64,000 nucleotides of DNA from positions 10,052,001 to 10,116,000 of the forward strand of contig NC_051106.1 in the NCBI RefSeq assembly GCF_901709675.1, written 5' to 3'. The DNA comes from Syngnathus acus. Its lineage: Eukaryota > Chordata > Actinopteri > Syngnathiformes > Syngnathidae. Under the pieces are notes generated by a model. That model was not told the DNA's origin, made no database searches, and saw only the letters and a program-made list of their open reading frames with translations. A program made the position numbers and the translations under genes. The stretch's first letter is position 1. Each line of letters starts with the position of its first letter. Positions 38,832 to 50,746 of the stretch are shown piece by piece.

Positions 38832-40339
38832 TAGCCACGCAGTATTAAAATGATATACACAGTGTTGCTTTTTATTTTATTTTTATTTTTATCCTTGGTC
38901 AGGGGGAGACAGAAAAGCTGCTGATAAACATGCAAAACAATGACTGTGCGCATTGTGTTTTTATGCAAATGAATGTGCTTATCCTCTTTAGATAACTGTC
39001 TACAAAGGGTGGAGCAGATGTTGATCATGTAAATCAGCCTTGGATCAGCAGTGTCTAATTGTTGTCAACTCAGGGTTCACTTTGTTCCTCTTGTCAGGCA
39101 ATAGCTGGTAGAGAAGAGCAGTGTGCTGAAGTGTCGGATTCTCTTAAACTTGCGTCCCCAACACAACGGCCATTATGCAGCTCCTACTGCAAAATCGAAG
39201 CCTTAATCTCTCTCGGCAAGATCACCGTGTGGCCTTTCCACATTTTGTGGATTTCAAGGCCACCCCCACTTTAGCCTCCAGCACCTGTCACAAAGCTGGG
39301 GCTCAAATTACCTTCCTTTCTTACCTGCACAGAATTTGAAGCAAGGACAGACAATTGGGGCTCTCATACAGCATCCCTGGTGCAGTTTGATTTATTTATT
39401 CCTGGCTTTTGCACTCAAAATGACCTCCTCATTGCTATTAATGACCTGTACGCAGACGATTGGGAGCGTTTACACAAGCCTGAGTCAAACTTTGCTTCAA
39501 CTAATCCTGTTTATTTGCTCCCATAGGATTTGAGGCTTTTTTTTTTTGGGGGGAGTGTGGATACAAAAGTATGTTGTTTCATCAAAGGAAATGTAGCATA
39601 ATAGTGTCCTGAAAAAAATAAAAAATAATGGCATTACATCCCTCGCCAAAAAACAAAACTCAATGCGAATATACTCTGTGTAAAGTGAAAACCACGAGCA
39701 GTTAGCAGCATGTGTGCTGATTACTTTTTTTTTTCTTGCAGCTTTGTTTGAATGCCGCCAATGTTGCCATTTAGATGCGAAACCCTTCAGAGATGCCCCT
39801 AAAATGTGTACGTCTCAGTTTGCCTTGATTACTCAAGCTCATGAAGTGAAAGGAGAGATCATCAATACAGGATGAATGAACGACGCTATGCTAGGACTTG
39901 TTTCTCCATAGCCTTCCATTTTAATGAACTCATCAGTCACAGGACCTACAAGCAATCCAATTTTGTTGTCTCCAAAGTAACTTGCATGGTATGATGTCTC
40001 TACCCCCCTGACAGGAAGTTAGGCTGCGCCTATCTGCTACTTCTTCACCATGATCACCATGGCATAGCAGAAAACACTTCAATGACCTTCTAAGTCACTT
40101 TGTGTCTTTCACCCCGTAAGGAAACAGACACCGCCCCGATGACTGACAATCTCATTAGCCGATTATGTGACTTGACTCCATGCCTTTGTCGTATTATTGT
40201 CGTCATTGTAGTATCAAAGTCATACTAGCCTCGCTGCCAAAAGACAGTTTGCTCACTGAAGAGCATATTTAGTATGTGTGCTCGTGTTCCCGGCAAGCTG
40301 TCACTATTCATTTTCCAAGTAGACATGTAGTGCTGGACA

Positions 40340-40436
40340 AGGAAGCGGACATCCCTGTGGGGAATTTGAACTAGTGTGACCTTCCCCTTCCCTGACGCAT
40401 TTCCTTAACCATTACACCACTCTGCCGCAGGCCCTT
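40340..40436 (-). repeat. tRNA-derived SINE head (minus strand)
   Basis: On the minus strand the sequence begins GCGGCAGAGTGGTGTAATGG, then TTAAGGAAATGCGTCAGGG, followed by a B-box-like TAGTTCAAATTCCCC. The A-box (TGGTGTAATGGTTAAGG) and B-box order and spacing match a tRNA-like Pol III promoter. The body after it is not recognised. It is probably a SINE fragment, not a tRNA gene. Confidence 0.6.
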
Positions 40437-40587
40437 AATGGAGCGGTACGGCAAGTCTATACTTTGCGATTAGGTACACGGTAGCATGAGGGTGTCCCCA
40501 GGCCCATCAATCACACAAGGGCCCGCAGAGGCAACGGGACAAATTGGACTGTGGAATCTGGTGGAGTGGACGTAGCGGACATGCACT

Positions 40588-40741
40588 TGGATGGATGGAT
40601 GGATGGATGGATGGATGGATGGATGGATGGATGGATGGATGGATGGATGGATGGATGGATGGATGGATGGATGGATGGATGATGGATGGATGGATGGATG
40701 GATGGATGGATGGATGGATGGATGGACTGGATGGATGGATG
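40588..40741 (+). repeat. (GGAT)n microsatellite, about 150 bp
   Basis: Long GGAT/TGGA tetranucleotide array with two phase slips (near 40681 and 40726). Asp/Gly/Trp/Met and His/Pro/Ser/Ile repeat frames on both strands are translations of this array and are not genes. Similar short GGAT tails end the SINE copy at 3640-3758, so the array may have grown from a SINE tail. Confidence 0.97.
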
Positions 40742-43700
40742 CTCTGTCGGAAAAAGCTTTTCTGTGCAAGGCTCTCAGGTTTTCCTTTACCAATGCTTTC
40801 CATCCTCAGCATAAGGTGGTGATTGACTTTTCAATTTTGCATCTGTAAAATAACCCAATCCAATTATTTTCTTCAAATTCTACAATTCCAGACTGTTTAC
40901 CGTATATGGTGCAGGATGAAATGTACTAAAGAGAAAAATGCCGGGGCTAACTATTTTTGTCAATTCCCCTTTGGTCATGTATTGATTTGTCAGCTGTGAT
41001 GCCATTGAAAGTGTTATTGAACTGCATTCTTTCATTTATGCAAGACGGAGCTGAAAACAGTCCAAGGACTGTAGGGCATAGACAGGTTCCATCAATACTC
41101 ATAAAACTATTCCATCAATACTTGAAAAAAATGTGGGTGTGTTTGCGTTGAGGTTCACAAGTATTTGAACAGTGGCAATTTTGTTATTGCTGTTTTGCCA
41201 TCACCAAGAGAACTGACATCCTGTACAGTGGCATGTATTTGATTTGTCGACTCTTGGCTTCAATTTGATAGGTTTCGCAGACAGACTACACTACACTAGA
41301 CTAGACTTGGAGATTCCCAACCTTTTAAATGTAAATGCGCACTCCAGATCATCAGCACAATTTGATTTTCCAATGCAGAAACTTTTCCGATGCAGTCTAG
41401 CAAAGCTGTTACTTTTTCAAATGCGGAGCAATGTTAAATGTTGCAGGCAGCCCATATTGTATATGGCAAACGGAACAGGTGTCTAAATCAATCGGATCTA
41501 GCAGGCAGCTGCTCAATGTGTTCAAGCTGTTGTGGACAGACTTTAGCTTGACTACGGAATCACTTCTGACACCTCAAGTCTAATTTTGTTCAGTCTGCTG
41601 TGGATCACAGCTCACACACAGACACTCACGTGCAAAACTTAGGACACACATTTTAACAACAGTATTAATATCTTAAGCTCTGTACAATGTTTAAATATGA
41701 CAGTGCCCACTGACTTCCCCCCCCTTACCTCGAGTAACTGCTGCTGCAGGAGCACATTAATTGAAGATTGTTCATAGCCTTTAATAATACAATAATCATT
41801 CTGCGGTAAAAGACATTCAATTATGAATCCCACAACGGTGTACGATTGCTCTTTGCTCTGTCCCAAGTGTGCTTGTAGGCTTTGCCAGTAGAAGCATGAT
41901 AGATAGTGGTAGTGACTGGACAGAGCTGGGCCCAATTGAGCATGGCGCTTTGCAGATAATTGAATTCATGTCCAAACACCTCTTGACATGTCAACTGTTC
42001 AGTAGGGGAACTTCTCAAAATCCATCTTTAGCATCCCAGCAGCTGTAAATCATGAATACCTCACAACTTGCATTCCATCCTCTCTTGCTAGAATTCATTA
42101 CTTTCACCCCCCATAAAATCAAACACGACTTTGTGACAAGATACAGAAGATTACGTTTTAAATTGAGATTTTCTTCCATGCTCAGGGCCAGCAAAAGTCT
42201 ACTCGCTTCTTCTTGACTGGTTAACTGACAATCTGTTCACCAATACAGAGGCAGCAGCTATTGTATCCACAACCTTTATTTTTCATTTGCGTGTGGACTT
42301 CCAAAATGTGCTAAATATGATTCCCTGCAGAATGAAATGACACCTCGTCCATCGCATGGACATTATAATGTTCTCTGTTATTTTTTTTTCATTGACTATC
42401 AGCAGGGCTTTTATGAGTTTGGATTCGATTGAGACTTTATTGAATGTCATGTCTGTATATGTAATTTTCTTATTATTATTATTATTTGCTGCAAGCGTCC
42501 TGCAAACGAGTGGCAACTCGTGATCACGCCTCTGATTGGTTGTTGTTCCTCAGTTGCAGTGGTTTCTTAAAAATCAAATGACTGAAAATTGGGTATTGAA
42601 GGATGATTTGTTTTTCCACAAATAATTTTACTAAAATAGTACTACGGTCACGTTTATGCTGACATTTTATTTGAACTGCAAAGTCCCCCTTTGAGTGCAA
42701 GCCTTCATTTGAACCCGACACTTGAACGTCTCCTCTTTAAAATTAGCCTCCAGTGCACTACTTAAGTGGAACTAACTCCTAAGTTATATTATCAGCAAAA
42801 ACCCATTTACATTCTATCTGGGTGTCAGAGGAAACTGACACATTTAATTTACATTACTGATTGTAATTCCTCAGGGGAAATGTACTATCCCGGGGATGGA
42901 CAAATGAAATGATGGAGGGGGCCACAATTATAAGAAGCTCTACTGGGTGGCCGCATGTATGAAAAAATGCCATTTTTAAGTATAGACTACTTATTGAATC
43001 CAAGGACAGATGAGTGTCTTCATATCCTTTCATTTTCAAATGCATTTACAAGAGAAGAAAAACGTTATGTTGCGACATTTACACAATTTCATTTCATCAA
43101 GCTGTTGCATGAAATCTAATCATCTGTATTCATCGAATTTAAGTAGACTATACTTCTATTTAAAACATGTATATGGATACAGATGATTTTATTTCATGCA
43201 AACCCTTTCGATTGCCAAACATGTCGCAAACTGTAATTGTAGAAATTAGAGTTTGATTGCTTCGATCAGAAAATAGCCTCGCGGTTATCTGCAAATTCAA
43301 ACAACAATTGATATTGGCAACTTTTAATATTCTCACTGACATTTCCTCAGTGACAAATTCCAATTGTCGGACCTTTACCTTGACTTTGTTCTTTCGTTGT
43401 TTTCTGCAACAGAAGCTCGTATAATAAAACCTCGATTGGAGCTTGGAAAACAAAATGATACAAATAAAACTTTTATGGCAGTTTTTATGAAACATTGCAA
43501 AGCCACAAGAGGATTCTAAAAAGAGCCTGGATTTATTCTGCCCAAACTGTAATCTATTTATTTAAGGAGTTTCAGTTTTGACGTTCTTGTGAACACATAT
43601 TTGATCATATTTCTCTGTTAATGTCTTGTGGGTTTGTTTTCTTCACACGTCTTGGTGAAATGAAATCTCTCAGAGCATTCGAGACACTGAAGTTGGAGCA

Positions 43701-46252
43701 TTGATGTAAGAGATTTATAAAAATGTGCCATGTCTCGACAGGGATGTTCATATTTTGTGAATTATTTGGGCCTGTTGTCAAAAGAATTCAACTTGGGTTT
43801 CATGTTAAAAGTAATGTCTTGTAGTCGTTAACAAGTTAGACTCTCAGTTACTTTTATTCATCTTGTGAAATAATGTGCGTTAGCCCGTATCTGAATGACA
43901 AAACACTTTAGTCGTATACATTTTAGTTTCACACCTAACATGCATGTTTTTAGAATTGCTTACAGTTGTAAGGAAAAAAAAGGCTTATTTGCTGTACAGT
44001 ATAGAAAGCTGTCACGGAACAGAAGTGCCCTCAAATGAGGGCTTCCCTCTGTCACTCACCTCACATTGTCATGAGCATGTGGATAACAAAACTGCAAACA
44101 ATTCATCCCAGACTAACCTAATTATTTCCGCAGACTGACAAGTGTGATTTAAGGACTGTGGTAGGCCGGGGTTACGGCTCAGGTCCGGCCAAATGTACCA
44201 GCTGAGTGACATAGCCACTTTTGGGTGCTTATCCAAGTGTCACCGAGCTAACACAAATAGATGGATTTACATGCTTTGCCATAATGCTTGGCCAAGGCTT
44301 TCTTTTTTCCCTTTTAGTGATGAACTATGGTGCTGCACTAAACTGAAATGAATGCATAAGGCATGCCTTGAATGAATGCCCATCGCAAGACTGCATCCAG
44401 ACCCATAAACCCGGATGGTCATAAACAAACATCACCTCATTTATTTGAAATGGTACATTTGCCTTGTCCCGGGCTTGCTATGTCTATTTTTGCAGACAAA
44501 TGTCACTGCACATTGCTGTTTTTACGGTTCTGAACATTTCACTTGTAAAAACGGAACTCCGTCTTGCATAGCTGAAGTCATTTGTTCAGGCAAATGAGTT
44601 TTTTTTTTTTGTTTACGATTAAGAAGTTGGGTTGAAAAAAAATGTTTTAACATACTTTTGAAAAATCTCCGCAGATCATTTTGTGACATATGGTAAATAT
44701 TTGAAGTTGTCTTAGGGCACTTAAGAAATAAAAGCACACCCCTGACCGACTATATACTAACTCAAGCCCACATAAACAAGCACTGTGCAGCAGAGTCAAG
44801 GTGAAATTGTGATTGCCAAGAAACCTTGAGCAGACCAGAGAGAGTGCGAGAGCGAAGCCGGGCTGCCGTTTTTGGCTCAGCGCTAGAAGCACAGGTGCCT
44901 CCTATTAGTGGGAAGGTGAAGAGCGAGGTGAGAGTCATATGGAGTCGGATCAGTATTGAGAAACAAGTACAACCGGCTGTCTGGCTGTTCAACAAGGAAT
45001 CCCGCTGAGATGGAAAGCAACCAACAAATCGGCAGGGGGAAATACAATCGTATTGAAACATTAAAAACAAAAGAAACACTCTAAAATCTACACCTGCAAG
45101 CAGCTATAAAGCGCCCTTGCAGACGCCATGTTGGCAATTTGGGATCCTGCTAGGTGGGGGCACTAGGACAGTTTTTTTGTAGGCCACAATAATTCAATAA
45201 GGCATTTTTCCTTTTTTTATGGGCCTTTGAGGGTTTTTTTGCCCAGTTTGGTCATTGGATGTCATCCACTATTTGAATGGCTTGCTTGTTGGATCCTTTT
45301 AATTCAATTGTAAGTCTGTTCTTCTAATTTATAAAAACATTAAATGACAACCTCTTGCATTGAACAGTTCTACCGCAGCAAATTAGAAGCAAATGTTATT
45401 TGGCTTTTATAGAAAAACAAATTTGCTGACAACAGACGCAACCCAACCAGTTATTTACTTGTACATGAAAAGTCGAGGAAATCAAGACAAAATGATCATC
45501 AGCACAATCTCACTCCCTTTTTTTCCTTCCCCACTTTTCTTTTTTTTGTCTGTGATCCGTCTCTGAGGATTGGGGTCGTGGTGTCAGTTTGGGAATATCC
45601 AAATATCAGCGCTCTTATTTGCATAGAAATGCAAATATCACCGCGGTACAACTGTGTTTGTGTGTCTTGCGAAGAACAAGAGTAGCTATCTGGGTCAGAG
45701 GTTTTTTCTTTTTTTCTTTTCTGATGAAGACTGTACTGTAAGCCAGATACGTACTTATGCAGACCTGGGCTAGTTATTTATCTTGGTACAAGGCAGCCTT
45801 AGGATGTCACACACGCTTTGCAGCCAAGACATAAATTCACCCGTGTCACTGACTGATGTACTTCTGCAACATAAGTGTAGATTTTTCTGCTATTTATAGG
45901 TTATGTTTACCCGAGCAGTTGATTTGTCTTTTTGTGCTGTTGTAAATCTTAAACACAGCATCATCCGGAATTACATGACATTTTGTCCAATGCGAAATCA
46001 AATTGTATGTTGGTTGTTTATATATTTTGGCTATCAAACTCAATGTGTTAATCAAGAGTTTATTCAAAGTCTATTTAACTGAAGTAATTTTTTAATGCTG
46101 ATTATTTAAGTGGACTTCTGGTCACAACAAAGTAAATAGACAAACATTTTCTTCTTTATCTGTGAGTTCTATTTTTCCAGCAGTTCCAAAATATAGTCGT
46201 TTATTGTCCGAATTTGTTGTCATAGAAACAGCATTTTCATTTTATCTTCCAG

Positions 46253-46384
46253 CGTCCTCAGCGGGCCCTACCATCACTCTGGAGGGCCGCTACCACTGTC
46301 ACCAGGGACCTGTGATTACACTGGATAAATTATGCGACTTCCGAACGGACTGTCCACTTGGGGATGACGAGGGCGAGCGATGTC
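46253..46384 (+). CDS. alk: ALK-family receptor, coding exon 6 (LDL-receptor class A module)
   Basis: This exon has 132 nt, acceptor ttttatcttccag and donor C|gtgagt. It enters with two bases (G|CG, Ala) and leaves in phase 1. The frame reads SSAGPTITLEGRYHCHQGPV, then ITLDKLCDFRTDCPLGDDEG and ERC. It aligns with human ALK [21 protein letters not shown]...GEDE...MC. There are four cysteines in the pattern C-x11-C-x5-C-x9-C, with the calcium-binding-like acids D-F-x-x-D and G-D-D-E. Canonical LDLa modules have six cysteines; the missing pair is also absent in human ALK. A second AG nine bases into the exon could serve as an in-frame alternative acceptor. Confidence 0.95.
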
Positions 46385-46607
46385 GTGAGTACATTCGGAT
46401 TGTGTAACCAAGATATAATCACTGTGTTCTGTGACCTTTATTTCTGGATTGTAACACCGATGTCGAAAAGCTGGTCAGCTATTCTGCAGCTTCATTAAGG
46501 CCTCTGAGAAGAGCAGTTAAGTGTCTCTTCCAACAAAGAGAAAGGCAGCAGAAAGTGTGCAAATAAGCTTGGTGAGCATTCATCACCCTTGACATAGTTC
46601 ACATTTT

Positions 46608-46650
46608 TCTTTTTCTTTCTTTCTTTCTTTCTTTCTTTCTTTTTTTTTTT
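46608..46650 (+). repeat. (TTTC)n microsatellite
   Basis: TTTC units ending in a T run and 'acag'. The sequence imitates a 3' splice site, but no ALK-like exon follows it. Confidence 0.93.
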
Positions 46651-47717
46651 ACAGTTTCCTTGTTTTTTCCAAGCCTTGGTGGAATACTGCCTTGGCCAAG
46701 TTTCAGAATTCTCTCGAATGAATTCCATCTGGCCCTATCATTTTTTTATATCAGCAATTATCAAGACCAACAAATTATTATTTTTGTAGAATTACTCAAA
46801 ATTCCATTTTCAAAAATTATAAACAAACACAAAAAAAAGAATTGTAAAGGTGAGAGGGCTGCTATGTAGTGGCTTAGACGCAAAATATGTACACGTCAAC
46901 CTTTTTGGCCAAAATATGTGACTGAAAAGAGATGGAGAAGCTAAGGCACTCTGATGCAGTCAAAACATGTCGCCTTTTCCTGTTCTAAAGGTCTTTTTCT
47001 CCTCGAAGGCTTAAGACAAGCACAAGTGATCCATCCATGTGTTAGTGTGACACAGTTAACTTCCATACATGAATCTTTGTATTTTATTGACATGACCATC
47101 ACTTGCCACAAGCATGCAAATCACAGCGTCCCCATCTCTGCTGCCCTATTTTCTCTGATCTGTCTGTGAATTTCCTGATTTGGTCTTTTGGAATCCCCCA
47201 TAAGCTACAGAGAGGCTAATTAACAGGAAAATGTAGCAAGGGAGTCCTAGCAAAGATCATGGCTTGTGTCAATCACAAGACTTTTGACATGGAGGTGCAA
47301 TTGAGTCTGTACCCGATCCAACCAAGCCCTGCATCATTACGCACACGTGCATTCTCCCATCTTTCAGCCATAGCGTTCCCCGGTTGATCTTCGTCAATCT
47401 GCCGACGCCCCGCTGCTTTTCAGCATATTCCATCCAACTACTGAGGAATACTGCTTGCATCAAAGGGAATCCGAGCATGTGATTTAAGTGGTAATCTGCA
47501 AGATTCCTCCTCATCCCAGATATGAGGCCGTTGCATCGAGCCATCTCTTCTCTTTTGGCTGTTGTTCTGCTCACCGTTAATAATTAAGAAAAGGCAAACT
47601 AGGAAATGTCACAGGGTCACATGAGCGCTTATTGAAAAATGGGGGAAAGATGACTGGGTGTAAATGCAAGTATACAAAGCCTGATGATTTGTGTCATATA
47701 TTAAAAACATCTAGTAA

Positions 47718-47749
<32 letters not shown>
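47718..47749 (+). repeat. (CA)n microsatellite
   Basis: About 15 CA dinucleotides in intron 6. Confidence 0.96.
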
Positions 47750-47751
<2 letters not shown>

Positions 47752-49343
47752 GCCAGAATATTGCCACAAAAAAACAAACTATGACCTTATGAAATACACT
47801 GCAAATGTTCAAAAATGGAGCTTCAGCTAAAAAGTTAGGAGCTCACAAAAATTGATCTTGCGTATTAAAATAGAAATATTTTCAGTTTGAAAGGACATGG
47901 AGAGTTTATTCTGAGCTGAAGGTGATTGTGTTCTGTGATGTCTGAATGTGAGGGCAAAGGAATGAATGATGAAAAGAAATGACTGATGTGCTCATTTTAG
48001 ATAGTCGTGGTGTAACAAACTAATATGCAATCAAATTCTGACTCCGGCAGTAACTGTCTGCTCGTATTGATGTGAACCAAATGAAGGGGAAGGAAATTGA
48101 TGCTCTGACTACACAGAAGGAAGGGGGGACGCCCCTTCATATCTTAGCCCAAGTTACAAATGAATGAAATGTCTTCACGGAACTAGTGTACAAATGTGCG
48201 GCAACCTCAAAGAATGTCCCAGCTGTGGAATTGGATATTAATCTGTGGATGTTAAAACAAATAGTTTTATTCATTTAACAATGTTAATATTATAGTTGAG
48301 GTGAGCTTTACTCAGATACAGTCAGCGCTATGTTTTGATGAATTCAAGCTTTAGTCTTTTAGGTGGAGGCCGTTTTCTTTTTTACATTCTTTCTCGCACT
48401 GTAATCTTTGCAAAGGTCAGTATTGCGCCATTTTCTTGATGATGCCAAAAAAACTCCACTTTTATCACAAAACAACATATTGTTATAGGTAATGGGTACT
48501 TAGAGTTTTAAAGGAGCATCAAGCTTCTGGGGAAAAAAAATCAAAGGAACGAGAAAATGACCCCAAAAAAAAAAAAAACAGCAACAACAAAGAAACACAC
48601 CAAAGCGTGAAACAAAAGCCCGGAGTTATACTTGGGTTTGAAAAAGCAAAACGTCAGCATTGCCAAAAGTGTATGCAACTCTTTTATTTCTTCAGCTACT
48701 TAGCCTGCCTCATCATGCTTTCGATTCCCCACTCTGTTATCTGAAGATGGGACAGAAAAAAAAATCAATCCAACAAATGCCTTTGACAATAGCTCTTATA
48801 ATATTTGCCCTACCCAAGTTGTATTTGATTTATGCAGTCAATTACTTCAACAAACAAGGGAGGGAAAAAATCTTGTCAGAAATAAGACTTTGCACTTTTC
48901 CATGATGGCATTGTGGAAATGAGGCGAGACAGACCACACATTCAACTCCTCTCGGGCTTCCAGAGGATTGCATTTGATTCGCTGCTCAAGCCACTAAAAT
49001 ATCCCAGCAGTGAGCAGCCAAAAGGGTTTCAGAGGCACGCAAACACACTATAGCGCTACCTGAGTGGCTTCGTTTCCGTCAATGGCACTTTTCCCATCTC
49101 CTTGATGTGGGCCTTCTCACTTCTTTGTCTAGGGCTAGTTCAGTTCCCACTTTACGCATCTACCTAAATTTCGCCAATGCAATACTGCACCCTCTTCTTG
49201 CATGTTGATCTCCACAAAGTGTCTCTTTCCTACCTAACCCTAGCCCTCCTGGGTGTCTACTCATTATCCATACCCCCGCTATTATGATTGTGCTTATCAT
49301 TTCTCTATTGGCCTCATATATTCTCTTTCCTGTGTCTCTCCAG

Positions 49344-49472
49344 GCCGCTTCCTGAATGGCAGCTACTGCTCTTTTGAAGAAGATGAGTGCAGTTGGCAGT
49401 CAATGATGGGTGTCCCTTGGAGAAGACTCCAGTCTTCAGCCAAGACCGCAAGACAGAGCTGCCCATCCTCAG
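49344..49472 (+). CDS. alk: ALK-family receptor, coding exon 7 (start of MAM2)
   Basis: This exon has 129 nt, acceptor cctgtgtctctccag and donor G|gtggtc. It enters completing an Arg codon (C|GC) and leaves in phase 1. The frame reads RRFLNGSYCSFEEDECSWQS, then MMGVPWRRLQSSAKTARQSC and PSS. It aligns with human ALK CRKLPVGFYCNFEDGFCGW: the YC-x-FE-x-x-x-C-x-W signature of a MAM domain start is clear. NGS is a potential glycosylation site. The later Cys (ARQSC) has no counterpart in human ALK. The donor lacks the usual A at +3 and G at +5, so it is weak. Confidence 0.95.
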
Positions 49473-50642
49473 GTGGTCCAGAATATCTATTGAAGTGTTT
49501 TTAAGTGTATAGTTAAAAGCCAAGTTTGTACCCAAATGCATTTGAGGTTGGAGTTCTCTTTGGGTTGTTTTTGTAGACGGGCGCAGGTAGAAAAAGGGCG
49601 TTTGCTCCGTTGTGGGAGTGAACACAAATGACTTCCATTTAGTGTAGGTGAGGCGCACAGTTTACAGAGTGGAGATCAGCGCGAGCGCGTACAGTTTGAA
49701 ATAATGGCCAGGATTTTGACTGAAAGGATAGAAACAGGTCTTGGAGGAAATAGCCCTGCATGACATCAATTATATGAGACTTAGTTCCGCCTTTGCATGC
49801 ACGACCAGCCATGGCGGATAACTCACCTCTTCCAAGTGTATCAAACATGAGTAGTCGCCAACAGCATCATAATAGCCAAAGGTACGGAACTTAAGATGTC
49901 AGGTGTGCTAAAAAGCAGGTCACAAATTGCTTCCGCTGTTGCTAACTCTGCATGAAAACATACTCAATGTATTCCGGCGCTGAATTGTAAATCCATGGAC
50001 AGGTGATAAGTGTTTTGAATCCATCCTATTTCTGCTGAGGCTTGTTTTTTGTTCGCTGACAATGAGAAAATAATGGAGGGTGTGTGATAACGTCATGTGA
50101 TAAAGTGAACATCCTTTTACTTTAACATTGAGTCTTTAGGTTAGTTCTGTCACGACTCGCCCCTCCTGTGTGCTCATGTCCGTGGTTTCTGTCTGTGTGC
50201 TCGCCCCTCCCCTCCTGTGTCCTCATGATTAGTGTGATCATTCTCACCTGCCTCTTGTTACCTGTCTTGTATTTAAGTCCTGTGTGTCACTCCCTGTCGG
50301 ATCATTGCGTGTCTGTTGTTGTGTGTGTTGTGTGTTAGTGTCACGATGTCTTCTTGGTTCCTGTTGCTGTCGTCATGTCCTGCTGTCTTCTTGTTTCACG
50401 TCCCGGTCAGTCCTGTTGTTGGTTTCGTTAGTGAGTTATGTTAGTTTACCGAGTCTGTTTTTTGAATTCTGTCAATAAACCCTGGTCCAAGCTGCACTTG
50501 GTCTGACAAGTTCTTTTCTTTTCTTTTTTTTGGTTATGGATCAAAACCACCATGTCACTACTGTCACGTTTTTACAAGTGTTGCATGTTTAGTTATTGAT
50601 GTTTGACACTGTATAATAATGGATTTTATTGTTGTTGAAAAG
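49473..50642 (+). other. alk: Intron 7 of the alk-like gene (1.17 kb)
   Basis: About a third of this intron is the solo LTR at 50148-50508. The 3' splice site is gttgttgaaaag|G, with purines immediately before the AG. The part 49480-50140 shows no recognisable element. Confidence 0.85.
50148..50508 (+). mobile_element. Solo LTR of an LTR retrotransposon (361 bp)
   Basis: The element starts TGTCACGACTCG and ends TTGGTCTGACA, giving TG...CA termini with TGTCA/TGACA short inverted ends. It is flanked by an exact 5-bp target duplication AGTTC (50143-50147 and 50509-50513). A TATTTAA box lies at 50270-50276 and an AATAAA signal at 50474-50479, in the order expected of a + strand LTR. The body is T/G-rich in the second half. 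No internal region or second LTR is present, so it is a recombined solo LTR. The length and 5-bp duplication suit a Ty3/Gypsy-type element, but the family is not proven. Confidence 0.92.
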
Positions 50643-50746
50643 GTGCAACACTCAGTATGGAGGGGAACCAGTTCAAAGGTCAACATCACTCGGCATTACT
50701 CAGGAGTCCTCTCTTTCCACCTCCTTTAAGAAACTCCCCTTGCACG
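50643..50746 (+). CDS. alk: ALK-family receptor, coding exon 8 (MAM2, first strand block)
   Basis: This exon has 104 nt, acceptor gttgttgaaaag and donor ACG|gtgagt. It enters completing a Gly codon (G|GT) and leaves in phase 0. The frame reads ATLSMEGNQFKGQHHSALLR, then SPLFPPPLRNSPCT. It aligns with human ALK [20 protein letters not shown] without a gap; S-x-x-F-P-x-P and SPC, the third MAM cysteine, are shared. The distance from the second to the third MAM cysteine, counted over exons 7 and 8, is 60 residues in both proteins. The polypyrimidine tract is weak, and a solo LTR ends only 134 bp upstream. Confidence 0.9.

Larger units (their letters stand above)
37206..46252 (+). other. alk: Intron 5 of the alk-like gene (9.0 kb)
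   Basis: Contains a (GT)n tract (38309), a 71-bp terminal-inverted-repeat element (38761-38831), a minus-strand SINE head (40340-40436) and a GGAT array (40588-40741). Nothing recognisable occurs in 37210-38300, 38840-40330 or 40760-46240. Confidence 0.85.
46385..49343 (+). other. alk: Intron 6 of the alk-like gene (3.0 kb)
   Basis: Contains a TTTC tract (46608-46650) followed by 'ttttacag', a decoy acceptor, and a (CA)n tract (47718-47749). A run of about 13 A residues lies near 48566. No gene or dispersed repeat was recognised in the rest. Confidence 0.85.

Noticed and set aside
40470-40848. Repeat proteins rich in Met-Asp-Gly-Trp or Ile-His-Pro-Ser
   Set aside because: They are direct translations of the GGAT microsatellite.
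46608-46660. Strong pyrimidine tract followed by ttttacag, resembling a 3' splice site
   Set aside because: It is a TTTC microsatellite. The following frame has no ALK similarity, and exons 6 and 7 already join in phase.
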